Shown here piece after piece: positions 1 to 5,444 of a stretch of DNA of 10,349 nt. The position numbers and the translations under genes are program-made. This DNA comes from Acidobacteriota bacterium (GTDB lineage: Bacteria; Acidobacteriota; Blastocatellia; Pyrinomonadales; Pyrinomonadaceae): contig JAHEEZ010000116.1 in the NCBI GenBank assembly GCA_024640445.1, positions 1-10,349 of the forward strand, written 5' to 3'. Position 1 is the first letter of the stretch. The number at the start of each line of letters is the position of its first letter. Below the pieces are notes generated by a model. It ran no database searches, was not told the DNA's origin, and was given only the letters and a program-made list of their open reading frames with translations.

Positions 1-253
1 CTTCTTTCAGCGAGTACTTCGCGGAGAGACGCTCCAGGATCCTTGAGGAAAGATGCATCACACCGAGGGAATGCGTGAACCGCGAGTGTTCGGCTCCCTG
101 GTATGCGAAGTGCGCAAGTCCGAGCTGGCGGATCCGGCGCAGCCTTTGAAACTCCGCGGTGTCGACCAGCGAAACCAACAGCCTGCCCTGACGAGTGTCC
201 GTTTTCAGCCTGATTATGTTGTGGACCGGGTCCCTGTAGATCCTTTCTTTCAG
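1..253 (-). CDS. HD-superfamily phosphohydrolase, N-terminal part (runs off left edge)
   Basis: Only the first 84 codons are in the window. The protein opens with KERIYRDPVHNIIRL. It continues with a basic helix FQRLRRIRQLG (residues 35-45) and the motif HSRFTHSLGV (56-65), in which His61 matches the first metal-binding His of HD domains. This combination is characteristic of the COG1078-type HD phosphohydrolases related to dNTP triphosphohydrolases (family knowledge). Such proteins are usually 400 or more residues, so most of the gene, including the HD doublet, lies outside. The actual substrate cannot be told from this part. No ATG precedes the conserved start. The best start is CTG at 253-251, eight bases after an AAAGGGGG Shine-Dalgarno and downstream of a TACAAT -10. 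An in-frame TTG farther upstream lies before the predicted transcription start, so it is unlikely. The gene is divergent from TPR1 and its relation to the receptors is unknown. Family confidence is high; the start is less certain. Confidence 0.85.
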   Translation of the reverse strand, partial: MKERIYRDPVHNIIRLKTDTRQGRLLVSLVDTAEFQRLRRIRQLGLAHFAYQGAEHSRFTHSLGVMHLSSRILERLSAKYSLKE

Positions 254-261
254 TTTAAGCG

Positions 262-269
262 CCCCCTTT
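262..269 (-). promoter_or_regulatory. Shine-Dalgarno that sets a CTG start for the HD gene
   Basis: On the minus strand AAAGGGGG lies 8 bases before a CTG codon (253-251) that opens directly into the conserved KERIYRDPVHN segment. No ATG or GTG is available in frame nearby, so this ribosome site is the main argument for the unusual start. Confidence 0.5.
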
Positions 270-286
270 CTTGCTGCTACGACAGT

Positions 287-313
287 ATTGTAGCGTACGG
301 TTGGCGAATTCAA
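287..313 (-). promoter_or_regulatory. Candidate promoter of the HD gene
   Basis: Minus-strand -10 TACAAT (292-287) matches the sigma-70 consensus at 5 of 6 positions. A TTGAAT -35-like box lies at 313-308, but the spacer is only 15 bp; a 17-bp register has a poorer -35. Transcription would begin near 280, giving a leader of about 27 bases before the CTG start. Confidence 0.4.
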
Positions 314-330
314 GTCGCGATGCCTAAAAC

Positions 331-359
331 TTAACTTGAAATGGCATTGGTGATATAAT
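331..359 (+). promoter_or_regulatory. Extended -10 promoter of TPR1
   Basis: A perfect TATAAT (354-359) is preceded by TGA, giving an extended -10 (TGN-TATAAT). TTAACT (331-336) matches the -35 at 4 of 6 positions with a 17-bp spacer. The predicted start is near 366, about 50 bases before the ATG at 417. It lies back to back with the HD promoter, so the two genes share a 163-bp divergent control region. Confidence 0.6.
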
Positions 360-406
360 TCCGGCACATTCCCATCTGATCACTCATTGATTTCCACGTT
401 TTTCCT

Positions 407-411
407 GGAGG
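407..411 (+). promoter_or_regulatory. Shine-Dalgarno fixing the TPR1 start at 417
   Basis: GGAGG lies five bases before ATG 417-419. It selects this ATG over the in-frame TTG at 387, which would put ten extra residues before an otherwise normal signal peptide. Confidence 0.7.
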
Positions 412-416
412 TAGCA

Positions 417-1439
417 ATGCAGACGACACTTTCTTTTTCGTCCCGTCCTTTTTACCGAATACTGATGTTGTTAATGGTCGCAAGTGCCTTGTCGGTTCCG
501 GTCGCCGCAAGCACGATCTCAGGATTTGTTTACGACGAACAGAGGAATCCCATTAGGGAAGCGGACGTCGAACTCCTGAACGAAAACTATGTGACCCGTG
601 ACAAAGTGCGGACAGACGGCGTTGGTCGGTATTCATTTGAAAACATCGCCGACGGCAGATACTACGTCAAGGTGATGGCATTTCGCTACAATGTCCTGGA
701 TCAGCAGCAGGAAGTCATCGTCGACACTCTGAGCATCAGAGGCGCCGGCACAGGGGTGTCTTTCATCGAGAAAGACTTCTATATGAAGCGCAAACAAGGC
801 GGTCTTGGTGAGACGACCACCGGAGTCATCTTCGTCCAGGAAGTTCCAAAAGAAGCAGAAGACCTGTACAAGGACGCGGTTACGGAATTAGGTAATAACA
901 ACACTTCGGAGGGAGTGAAGAAACTGATCAGGGCGATCCAGAGGTTTCCGGACTACTACGCGGCGAGCCAGCGACTGGGGATGGAGTTTCTGAAGGCAGG
1001 GCAGTTTACGGATGCGACAAAGATGTTCGTCAGGGCGGCAGAGGCGAATCCGAAGAGCTCGATGTCCTTTTATTACATGGGCTACTCGTTAAGCAAGATC
1101 GGAAAGGAGTACAACCGGGCGGCGCTCGTTGCGCTTGAAAAGGCGCGAACGCTTGCCCCGAACGCATACCAGGTTCCGTTGCTGGTTGGGAAGTTGCAGA
1201 GGCAAGAAGGAAATCTTTCGGAAGCCGAGAAGAATTTGCTCTTGGCAAAGAAGCTTGCAACGGATAAGGTCCCTGAGATCCATATGGAGCTTTCCCAGCT
1301 CTACGGTAATGACCTGAAACAGTACGCAAAGGCGGCGGACGAACTCGAGCTTTATTTGAAGGCTAGCGATAAGAAAGACGAAAATGTGAAGAAGCTGATC
1401 AATGATCTTCGTGAAAAGGCGAAGCGAACGGTTTCTTAG
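417..1439 (+). CDS. TPR1: secreted CarboxypepD_reg-like/TPR protein
   Basis: The product is 340 residues. Residues 1-31 form a signal peptide with a hydrophobic core ILMLLMVASALSVPVA, so export to the periplasm or outer-membrane periphery is likely. Residues 34-105 form a CarboxypepD_reg-like beta-sandwich (SGFVYDEQRNPIREADVEL, then GRYSFENIADGRYYVKV), the same fold class that begins the nearby receptors. A linker with GVIFVQEVP (136-144) leads into about four or five TPR-like helical repeats (147-315), for example FPDYYAASQRLGMEFLKAGQ and a later NPKSSMSFYYMGYSLSKIG. The tail is basic. TPR repeats usually bind proteins, so a scaffold or partner role is inferred; no catalytic residues are evident and there are no cysteines. 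An in-frame TTG 30 bases upstream would lengthen the protein, but GGAGG at 407-411, five bases before the ATG, favours 417. It is paralogous to TPR2 and converges on TBDR-A. The exact function is unknown. Confidence 0.88.
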   Translation: MQTTLSFSSRPFYRILMLLMVASALSVPVAASTISGFVYDEQRNPIREADVELLNENYVTRDKVRTDGVGRYSFENIADGRYYVKVMAFRYNVLDQQQEVIVDTLSIRGAGTGVSFIEKDFYMKRKQGGLGETTTGVIFVQEVPKEAEDLYKDAVTELGNNNTSEGVKKLIRAIQRFPDYYAASQRLGMEFLKAGQFTDATKMFVRAAEANPKSSMSFYYMGYSLSKIGKEYNRAALVALEKARTLAPNAYQVPLLVGKLQRQEGNLSEAEKNLLLAKKLATDKVPEIHMELSQLYGNDLKQYAKAADELELYLKASDKKDENVKKLINDLREKAKRTVS

Positions 1440-1506
1440 GCGGTGTGCGGGGAGCAGTTTGTTTTTGAGCCGCGCTCTGCGCTGCATCGAACATAGACAA
1501 TAGTGA

Positions 1507-1541
1507 GCGGTGTCTGCGTAGGCAGACGCCGCTTTTGTTTT
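1507..1541 (+). terminator. Rho-independent terminator of TPR1
   Basis: Stem GCGGTGTCTGC (1507-1517), loop GTAG and GCAGACGCCGC (1522-1532) pair over 11 bp with one T-G wobble, followed by TTTTGTTTT. It stands 68 bp after the TPR1 stop and closes TPR1 as a single-gene transcript. Confidence 0.85.
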
Positions 1542-1686
1542 GGCCGCGCCGTTTGTTCACGAGGTATGGATCGACAAACTAAAGTTCATCGAACACCGAC
1601 TCCTGACTTACCGCTCCTTTTGGATTGTTGAGCACGTACAGCTTCTGCACTCCCAACCGTGAACGGGTGGGCTAAACAGCACTCAC
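1542..1686. other. Spacer between convergent terminators, with possible gene remnant
   Basis: No intact gene is seen. On the minus strand 1671-1579 is open for 30 codons bounded by TAG stops and reads like a genuine protein C-terminus (GVQKLYVLNNPKGAVSQE, ending SVFDEL). It has no convincing start or Shine-Dalgarno. It may be the leftover 3' end of a gene displaced when the receptor gene arrived, or chance. A hairpin at 1652-1671 (CCCAACCGT / ACGGGTGGG, one mismatch) has no T-run and is not called a terminator. Confidence 0.3.
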
Positions 1687-1718
1687 AAAAAAAGAGGCCG
1701 CCATCTCTGGCAGCCTCT
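1687..1718 (-). terminator. Rho-independent terminator of TBDR-A
   Basis: On the minus strand AGAGGCTGCCA, loop GAGA and TGGCGGCCTCT form an 11-bp stem with one T-G wobble, followed by seven T residues (1693-1687). It begins about 20 bp after the TBDR-A stop. Its sequence is unrelated to the terminator of TBDR-B. Confidence 0.9.
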
Positions 1719-1737
1719 CATTTCCGATAACTTCAAT

Positions 1738-4700
1738 TTAGAAGTTGAAACGGAATCCAAAGCGGACGTCACGTCCATTCTGGAAGGCGTTCGGCTGGTT
1801 ATAGTCATTCCTAAGACCAACGTTTCCTACAGGATTAGCGTTGATGTAGTTATCAACGAACGTCTGAATACCGCCACCATTGAAAATGGTGTTGAATACA
1901 GCAGCTTCACTTGCGCAGGTCGTGCAGCCGGCAGCTACCGAACTAAGGTTGCCAGCGTTGAAGTTGGTTCCGCTGATCGTCGTCTGACGCGCGATCTCGT
2001 TGTTCTCGTCGAACAGGTTACGGATGTCAAGGAACGGCTCGAACGTGAAGCGATTGTCGCGTCCGAATTTGTACTTGTGGCTGATCGAAAGATCAGTTTC
2101 CGTAAACATCTCTGTGCGTCCAAGGTCTCCGCGTCCGTAAAGGACGGTCGTGCCGAGGCTGTACAGGTTGTAGATCGTCGTTACAGGCGAACCGGATTGA
2201 ATGGTGGTGAAAGCCGAGACCGAGGTCCTGTTCACACCGTCATCTTTCCAGTCGAACGAGTATCCGCCATACGCCTTGAAGACGTGCGGACGGTCAGTCG
2301 CCAGAGGTCCGTTGTCGGGAACACCGTTGGCGGTGTAGCCGAGGGGCGGAAGGTCGAAGAACCTGTTCACGTTCGGGGACGAACGTCCGAACTCGTCCGA
2401 AGAAGCGAGACCGGAGTAGTTACCGAACAGACGGCTCCAGGTGTAGCTGGCGTTGAAGAAGTACTTCGAAGCCCTCTTGTCTACACGGATCTCGACAGCG
2501 TCATACTTGCGCTCTGCCTTGGTGCAGGGCTGGTTGGCGCTTGAAGAGATCTCGCAGACGAGTCCAAGACCCGGGTTTCCGATGATGTATGCCTCAGAAC
2601 CCTGGTCGTTGAATACACCTACGTCTTCAACAGCACGGTCGATCTGCTTGTGCGTGTAACGTCCTGCGAGCAGGAAGTTGTTGCCAAGCTCACGCTCGAT
2701 ACCGATCGTGTATTCGCTCTGACGAGCGGCCTTCAGGTCCGGGTCAACAGCACCGGTCTCGAAGATGTCAGCCGTCGTCGAGTTCGTAGCGATACGGAAG
2801 TCGAACTGGCAAACCGAGTAGCCGGGACCGCCAACGATCGGGCAGGTTCCGCCGACAGGATCAGGTGCGCCGCCAAGAATGTTGGCCAGCGTGTAATCCG
2901 TATAGGCTACTCCGCGCGAAGGAAGGATCTCGAAGTAATCACGACGGAAGAAGTCGCCACCGAACGAACCGCGGGGCAGTTCATACTTGAAGCGATCATA
3001 GAACCAGCCGTAAGAACCGAAGAGTTTGGTCTTGCCGTCGCCGGTCAGATCGTAAGCAGCACCGAATCGCGGAGCAGGCTTGTCGCCCCATCCGAATTCG
3101 ATGTTTTCCGTCGTCTGGGCAGCTCCGAAGGAAGGAACGATCTCACGTTCGATCCTGAAACCGAAGTTGACGGTAAAACGGGGGGTGATCTGCCACGAAT
3201 CCTGAGCGTAAAGACCGGTGTTCGTGCTGCTTGCGGAACCAACCGTTCCAAACCTTTGAAGGAGTCCGGAACCGAGGTTGCCAACAGTAGGCGTGTAGTC
3301 GATCAGCGCGTCGATCGCCAAACCGTAATAAAGGACGACGTAACCGGTATCCGTGTAGCCGGACTGAACGTCATTATACAGCTTGTTGTACTGCATACCG
3401 ACCTTGATGTTGTGACGTCCGGCCGCGTTTATGCCAACAAAGCTGACATCGGCGTCAAACGTCGTACGGGTCGAAACGTCAAAGTTGCGGACGGTGTTCG
3501 GTCCGCTGTTGTAGCCGCGCGCACAGTTGGAACCCGGGAAGTTCTGCGGGTTGCCGGATGTGCTGCAGAGATACCTTGTCTGCGGCACCACACCATATGC
3601 ACCGGCAAGCTTTTCATTAAGGAAGCTGCGGCCGGCGCGGAAGTTGATGACAGCCCAGTTGGTCGGCGTATAGGTGACCTGGCCGTTGACCGAGTTGCTG
3701 TTTTGACGGCCGCCCTGTGCGGCATAGTCTGAAACCGTAAGACCGGTTCCGGTCAAACCCGTGGCATTGCCCGGAAGCGAACCGTCAAGAATGATCGGGT
3801 TCCAGAGGAACGTACCGAACATACGGAGGTTCGAGTACGGCTGAGCGTCGATACGACCAAAGGCCTGTTCGGTCTTTTGGGTCGAGTCGTAGGTTAGGGT
3901 ATCGGTCACCGTACGGGTCGACGGATCACTTGAGGAATAGAAATCAAGCGTTCTGCTCGTTTCCAGGATCTGCGGAGCGTATGTGAACATTCCCCACAGA
4001 TGGTCTTTTATGATCGGCCCGCTTATGGAAGCAACCGGGAAGTAGTCCGTTCCACCGTCTTTCGGCGGTGCAAAATATTCGAAGGCCCCGACTCCGGAAT
4101 TGTACCGGTTCAGCGAAAGGGTCGGATCGCCCTGCCATTTATTCGGCTTGAACGAAATGCCGAAGTTGCCGTGCCAGTCGTTGTTACCGCCCGCGGTGAC
4201 CGCGTTGATAACGCCGCCGGTCGCTCCGCCGTATTCAGCTTCAAAACCTGTCGACTTGACCTGGACTTCCTGAAGAAGCTCGAAAGGAAGGTTGTTGTTC
4301 GAGTTCAACTGACCGGTACGGAAGTTTGTGACTTCCTGGCCGTCGATAACGAAAACATTCTCAGCACCCGAGGCGCCGTCGATCTGGTAGCCTGCGCCAA
4401 GCGGTTCCGGACGTACGTTCGGAGCGATCTTGAGAAGACTGCCGAAGGTCGTGCCTTTCGGAAGCGCGTCGATAATGTCTTTCGTGATGTTGGTATCGAT
4501 CTTGGTGTCACCTGGATCGATGGTTACCGCGCCGCTCGTGTCAACGTCAACCCTGGCGGTTGTACCGGCCGGGACGAGAGAGGCATTAACAGTGGCGGCC
4601 CTGTCGACCGAAACCGTAACCGTCTTCTCGTACGTGTCAAAGCCGCTGCCGTCGACGGTTACTTTATATGTACCCGGCTGAAGCCTGGTCAAAATAAAGT

Positions 4701-4905
4701 ACCCGTTCGCGTCAACGGTGAGCGTGCGATTGAAACCGATAGTCGTACCGGTGCTTTCAATCTTCACGGTCGCTCCGGGAACCACGGCACCTGTCGAGTC
4801 CGTTACGGTTCCACTTATGTCTCCAGTGGTTCCCTGGCCGAACGCGAATGCGGATAGCATCAGCGCCAGCAGGGCCACGGAGATAAACCTGAAATTCTTA
4901 AACAT
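1738..4905 (-). CDS. TBDR-A: Oar-like TonB-dependent receptor with CarboxypepD_reg domain
   Basis: The 1055-residue product is an outer-membrane receptor. Residues 1-23 are a signal peptide ending near AFAFGQ. Residues 27-112 are a CarboxypepD_reg-like domain (GDISGTVTDSTGAVVPGATV, then GYFILTRLQPGTYKVTV). Residues about 128-240 are the plug, with VFVIDGQEVTN (184-194) and EAEYGGATGGVINAVT (222-237). The rest is a large beta-barrel ending in VRFGFRFNF, with the terminal Phe expected for Bam-dependent insertion. No clear TonB box is seen, as is common in Oar-like proteins. Eight cysteines fall in four close pairs (447/461, 688/699, 784/794, 994/997), probably loop disulfides. Size and layout fit the large acidobacterial receptors; the ligand is unknown. 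The stop is TAA. It is identical to TBDR-B except Ala1040 here. Its Shine-Dalgarno AGGAG sits 12 bases from the ATG, so translation may be weaker than for TBDR-B. Confidence 0.93.
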   Translation of the reverse strand: MFKNFRFISVALLALMLSAFAFGQGTTGDISGTVTDSTGAVVPGATVKIESTGTTIGFNRTLTVDANGYFILTRLQPGTYKVTVDGSGFDTYEKTVTVSVDRAATVNASLVPAGTTARVDVDTSGAVTIDPGDTKIDTNITKDIIDALPKGTTFGSLLKIAPNVRPEPLGAGYQIDGASGAENVFVIDGQEVTNFRTGQLNSNNNLPFELLQEVQVKSTGFEAEYGGATGGVINAVTAGGNNDWHGNFGISFKPNKWQGDPTLSLNRYNSGVGAFEYFAPPKDGGTDYFPVASISGPIIKDHLWGMFTYAPQILETSRTLDFYSSSDPSTRTVTDTLTYDSTQKTEQAFGRIDAQPYSNLRMFGTFLWNPIILDGSLPGNATGLTGTGLTVSDYAAQGGRQNSNSVNGQVTYTPTNWAVINFRAGRSFLNEKLAGAYGVVPQTRYLCSTSGNPQNFPGSNCARGYNSGPNTVRNFDVSTRTTFDADVSFVGINAAGRHNIKVGMQYNKLYNDVQSGYTDTGYVVLYYGLAIDALIDYTPTVGNLGSGLLQRFGTVGSASSTNTGLYAQDSWQITPRFTVNFGFRIEREIVPSFGAAQTTENIEFGWGDKPAPRFGAAYDLTGDGKTKLFGSYGWFYDRFKYELPRGSFGGDFFRRDYFEILPSRGVAYTDYTLANILGGAPDPVGGTCPIVGGPGYSVCQFDFRIATNSTTADIFETGAVDPDLKAARQSEYTIGIERELGNNFLLAGRYTHKQIDRAVEDVGVFNDQGSEAYIIGNPGLGLVCEISSSANQPCTKAERKYDAVEIRVDKRASKYFFNASYTWSRLFGNYSGLASSDEFGRSSPNVNRFFDLPPLGYTANGVPDNGPLATDRPHVFKAYGGYSFDWKDDGVNRTSVSAFTTIQSGSPVTTIYNLYSLGTTVLYGRGDLGRTEMFTETDLSISHKYKFGRDNRFTFEPFLDIRNLFDENNEIARQTTISGTNFNAGNLSSVAAGCTTCASEAAVFNTIFNGGGIQTFVDNYINANPVGNVGLRNDYNQPNAFQNGRDVRFGFRFNF

Positions 4906-4928
4906 ATTTTCTTTTCACTCCTAAGCAG
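1739..4928. repeat. Direct repeat copy A (whole receptor gene, about 3.19 kb)
   Basis: Positions 1739-4909 match 5446-8616 at a constant offset of 3707 bp. The only mismatch found by eye is C1788 against T5495. After a 6-for-1-base difference in the leader, 13 more bases match (4916-4928 with 8618-8630), then similarity ends. On the 3' side identity stops inside the stop codon. Confidence 0.92.
4918..4922 (-). promoter_or_regulatory. Distant Shine-Dalgarno of TBDR-A
   Basis: AGGAG on the minus strand lies 12 bases before the ATG at 4905. The same AGGAG in TBDR-B is 7 bases away. The change comes from six bases (4910-4915) in A that replace one base (8617) in B. A spacing of 12 is beyond the usual optimum, so lower initiation is inferred. 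A weaker purine stretch (GAAAAGAAAA) closer to the ATG might partly compensate. Confidence 0.55.
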
Positions 4929-4937
4929 GGTTTTTGT

Positions 4938-4947
4938 CTGAATTCAG
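4938..4947. repeat. Perfect 10-bp palindrome upstream of TBDR-A
   Basis: CTGAATTCAG reads the same on both strands and sits about 16 bp upstream of the TBDR-A Shine-Dalgarno. A second AATTCAG lies a few bases further upstream (about 4962-4968). The leader of TBDR-B has neither. It could be an operator half-site pair, but the evidence is only its symmetry and position. Confidence 0.25.
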
Positions 4948-5141
4948 TTTTCGCGTTTCTAAATTCAGAGAATTTATTGAAAGTAAAATCTGCAATGTGT
5001 CCGTTGCTTTCACCATTCTTTGCGGCCAAACCGTGAAACTAGCATAACTCCCCGAATCGATCAGGATCGAGCGAAAGCCTTGCAGTGCAATGACTTAGAT
5101 GGAGAGTTGCCGAAGAATCAAGCGATCGGCGGACGTAAGAG

Positions 5142-5156
5142 GTGTTCGATGAACAC
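5142..5156. repeat. Inverted repeat GTGTTC-GAT-GAACAC
   Basis: A 6-bp arm, 3-bp centre palindrome. The 14-mer GGTGTTCGATGAAC that includes most of it recurs in inverted orientation at 1584-1597, in the spacer beyond TBDR-A. Both sites therefore lie 3' of a receptor copy. It could be a regulator site or a chance match. Confidence 0.25.
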
Positions 5157-5310
5157 AAACATGTGATTGAAAGGATGCAAATACGAAGCCACTGGGAGAG
5201 GGGGTTCGAGTTCAAGATGGCTGAAGTGTTGTGACCGAAAGGTTTAGAGTGAATTATCCGTACCGGGAGATAAATCCTATTTTCTATATAGGTTTCAAAT
5301 AGTCGGACAA

Positions 5311-5328
5311 TATCCACATATTTGGATA
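5311..5328. repeat. Inverted repeat TATCCA-N6-TGGATA
   Basis: Two perfect 6-bp arms with a 6-bp AT-rich centre, in the spacer 60 bp after the TBDR-B terminator and about 400 bp upstream of TBDR-A. The form suits a dimeric regulator, but no adjacent promoter is clear. Confidence 0.22.
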
Positions 5329-5388
5329 AATTCGACACTTTCCGTCCAAAAACACCAATTTCTATTTTTACTGTGGTGGGCCGCAGGC

Positions 5389-5421
5389 AAAAAAAGAGCC
5401 CGTCCGGGAACGGACGGGCTC
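5389..5421 (-). terminator. Rho-independent terminator of TBDR-B
   Basis: On the minus strand GAGCCCGTCCG, loop TTCC and CGGACGGGCTC form a perfect 11-bp stem followed by seven T residues (5395-5389). It starts 23 bp after the TBDR-B stop. It should keep transcription of TBDR-B from reaching TBDR-A. Confidence 0.93.
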
Positions 5422-5444
5422 AAGTGGCTTCATTTTACTTCTGT

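Larger units (their letters stand above)
4929..5388. other. Spacer between the two receptor genes, rich in inverted repeats
   Basis: No gene is supported here. A 99-codon minus-strand ORF starting with GTG at 5338 has no Shine-Dalgarno or recognisable motif and is not called. A 30-codon plus-strand stretch (5142-5234, beginning VFDEHKHVIERM) is equally unsupported. The spacer has several inverted repeats: CGATC-AG-GATCG (5058-5069), TTGCA-G-TGCAA (5080-5090), GTGTTC-GAT-GAACAC (5142-5156) and TATCCA-N6-TGGATA (5311-5328). No convincing sigma-70 promoter for TBDR-A was found, although TBDR-B ends in a strong terminator just upstream, so a promoter of another type must be hidden here if the gene is expressed. 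Confidence 0.5.

Noticed and set aside
53..334. 93-codon plus-strand ORF at the left edge
   Set aside because: It lies antisense to the clear HD-phosphohydrolase frame, covers its promoter, and has no family features.
387..416. TTG at 387 as the TPR1 start
   Set aside because: ATG at 417 has GGAGG five bases upstream and gives a normal signal peptide; the extension would encode the Shine-Dalgarno itself.
1652..1671. Hairpin CCCAACCGT/ACGGGTGGG as a further terminator
   Set aside because: It has a mismatch and no T-run on either strand; real terminators lie on both sides.
2650..3732. Long antisense ORFs inside both receptors (360 codons at 2650-3732 and 6357-7439; 285 codons at 4000-4857 and 7707-8564)
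   Set aside because: They are by-products of codon bias in the receptor frame: low-complexity Val/Arg/Thr-rich products, no signals, and identical in both copies only because the DNA is.
5039..5338. 99-codon minus-strand ORF with GTG start in the inter-receptor spacer
   Set aside because: No Shine-Dalgarno, no recognisable motif, and composition in its second half looks non-coding; chance cannot be excluded.
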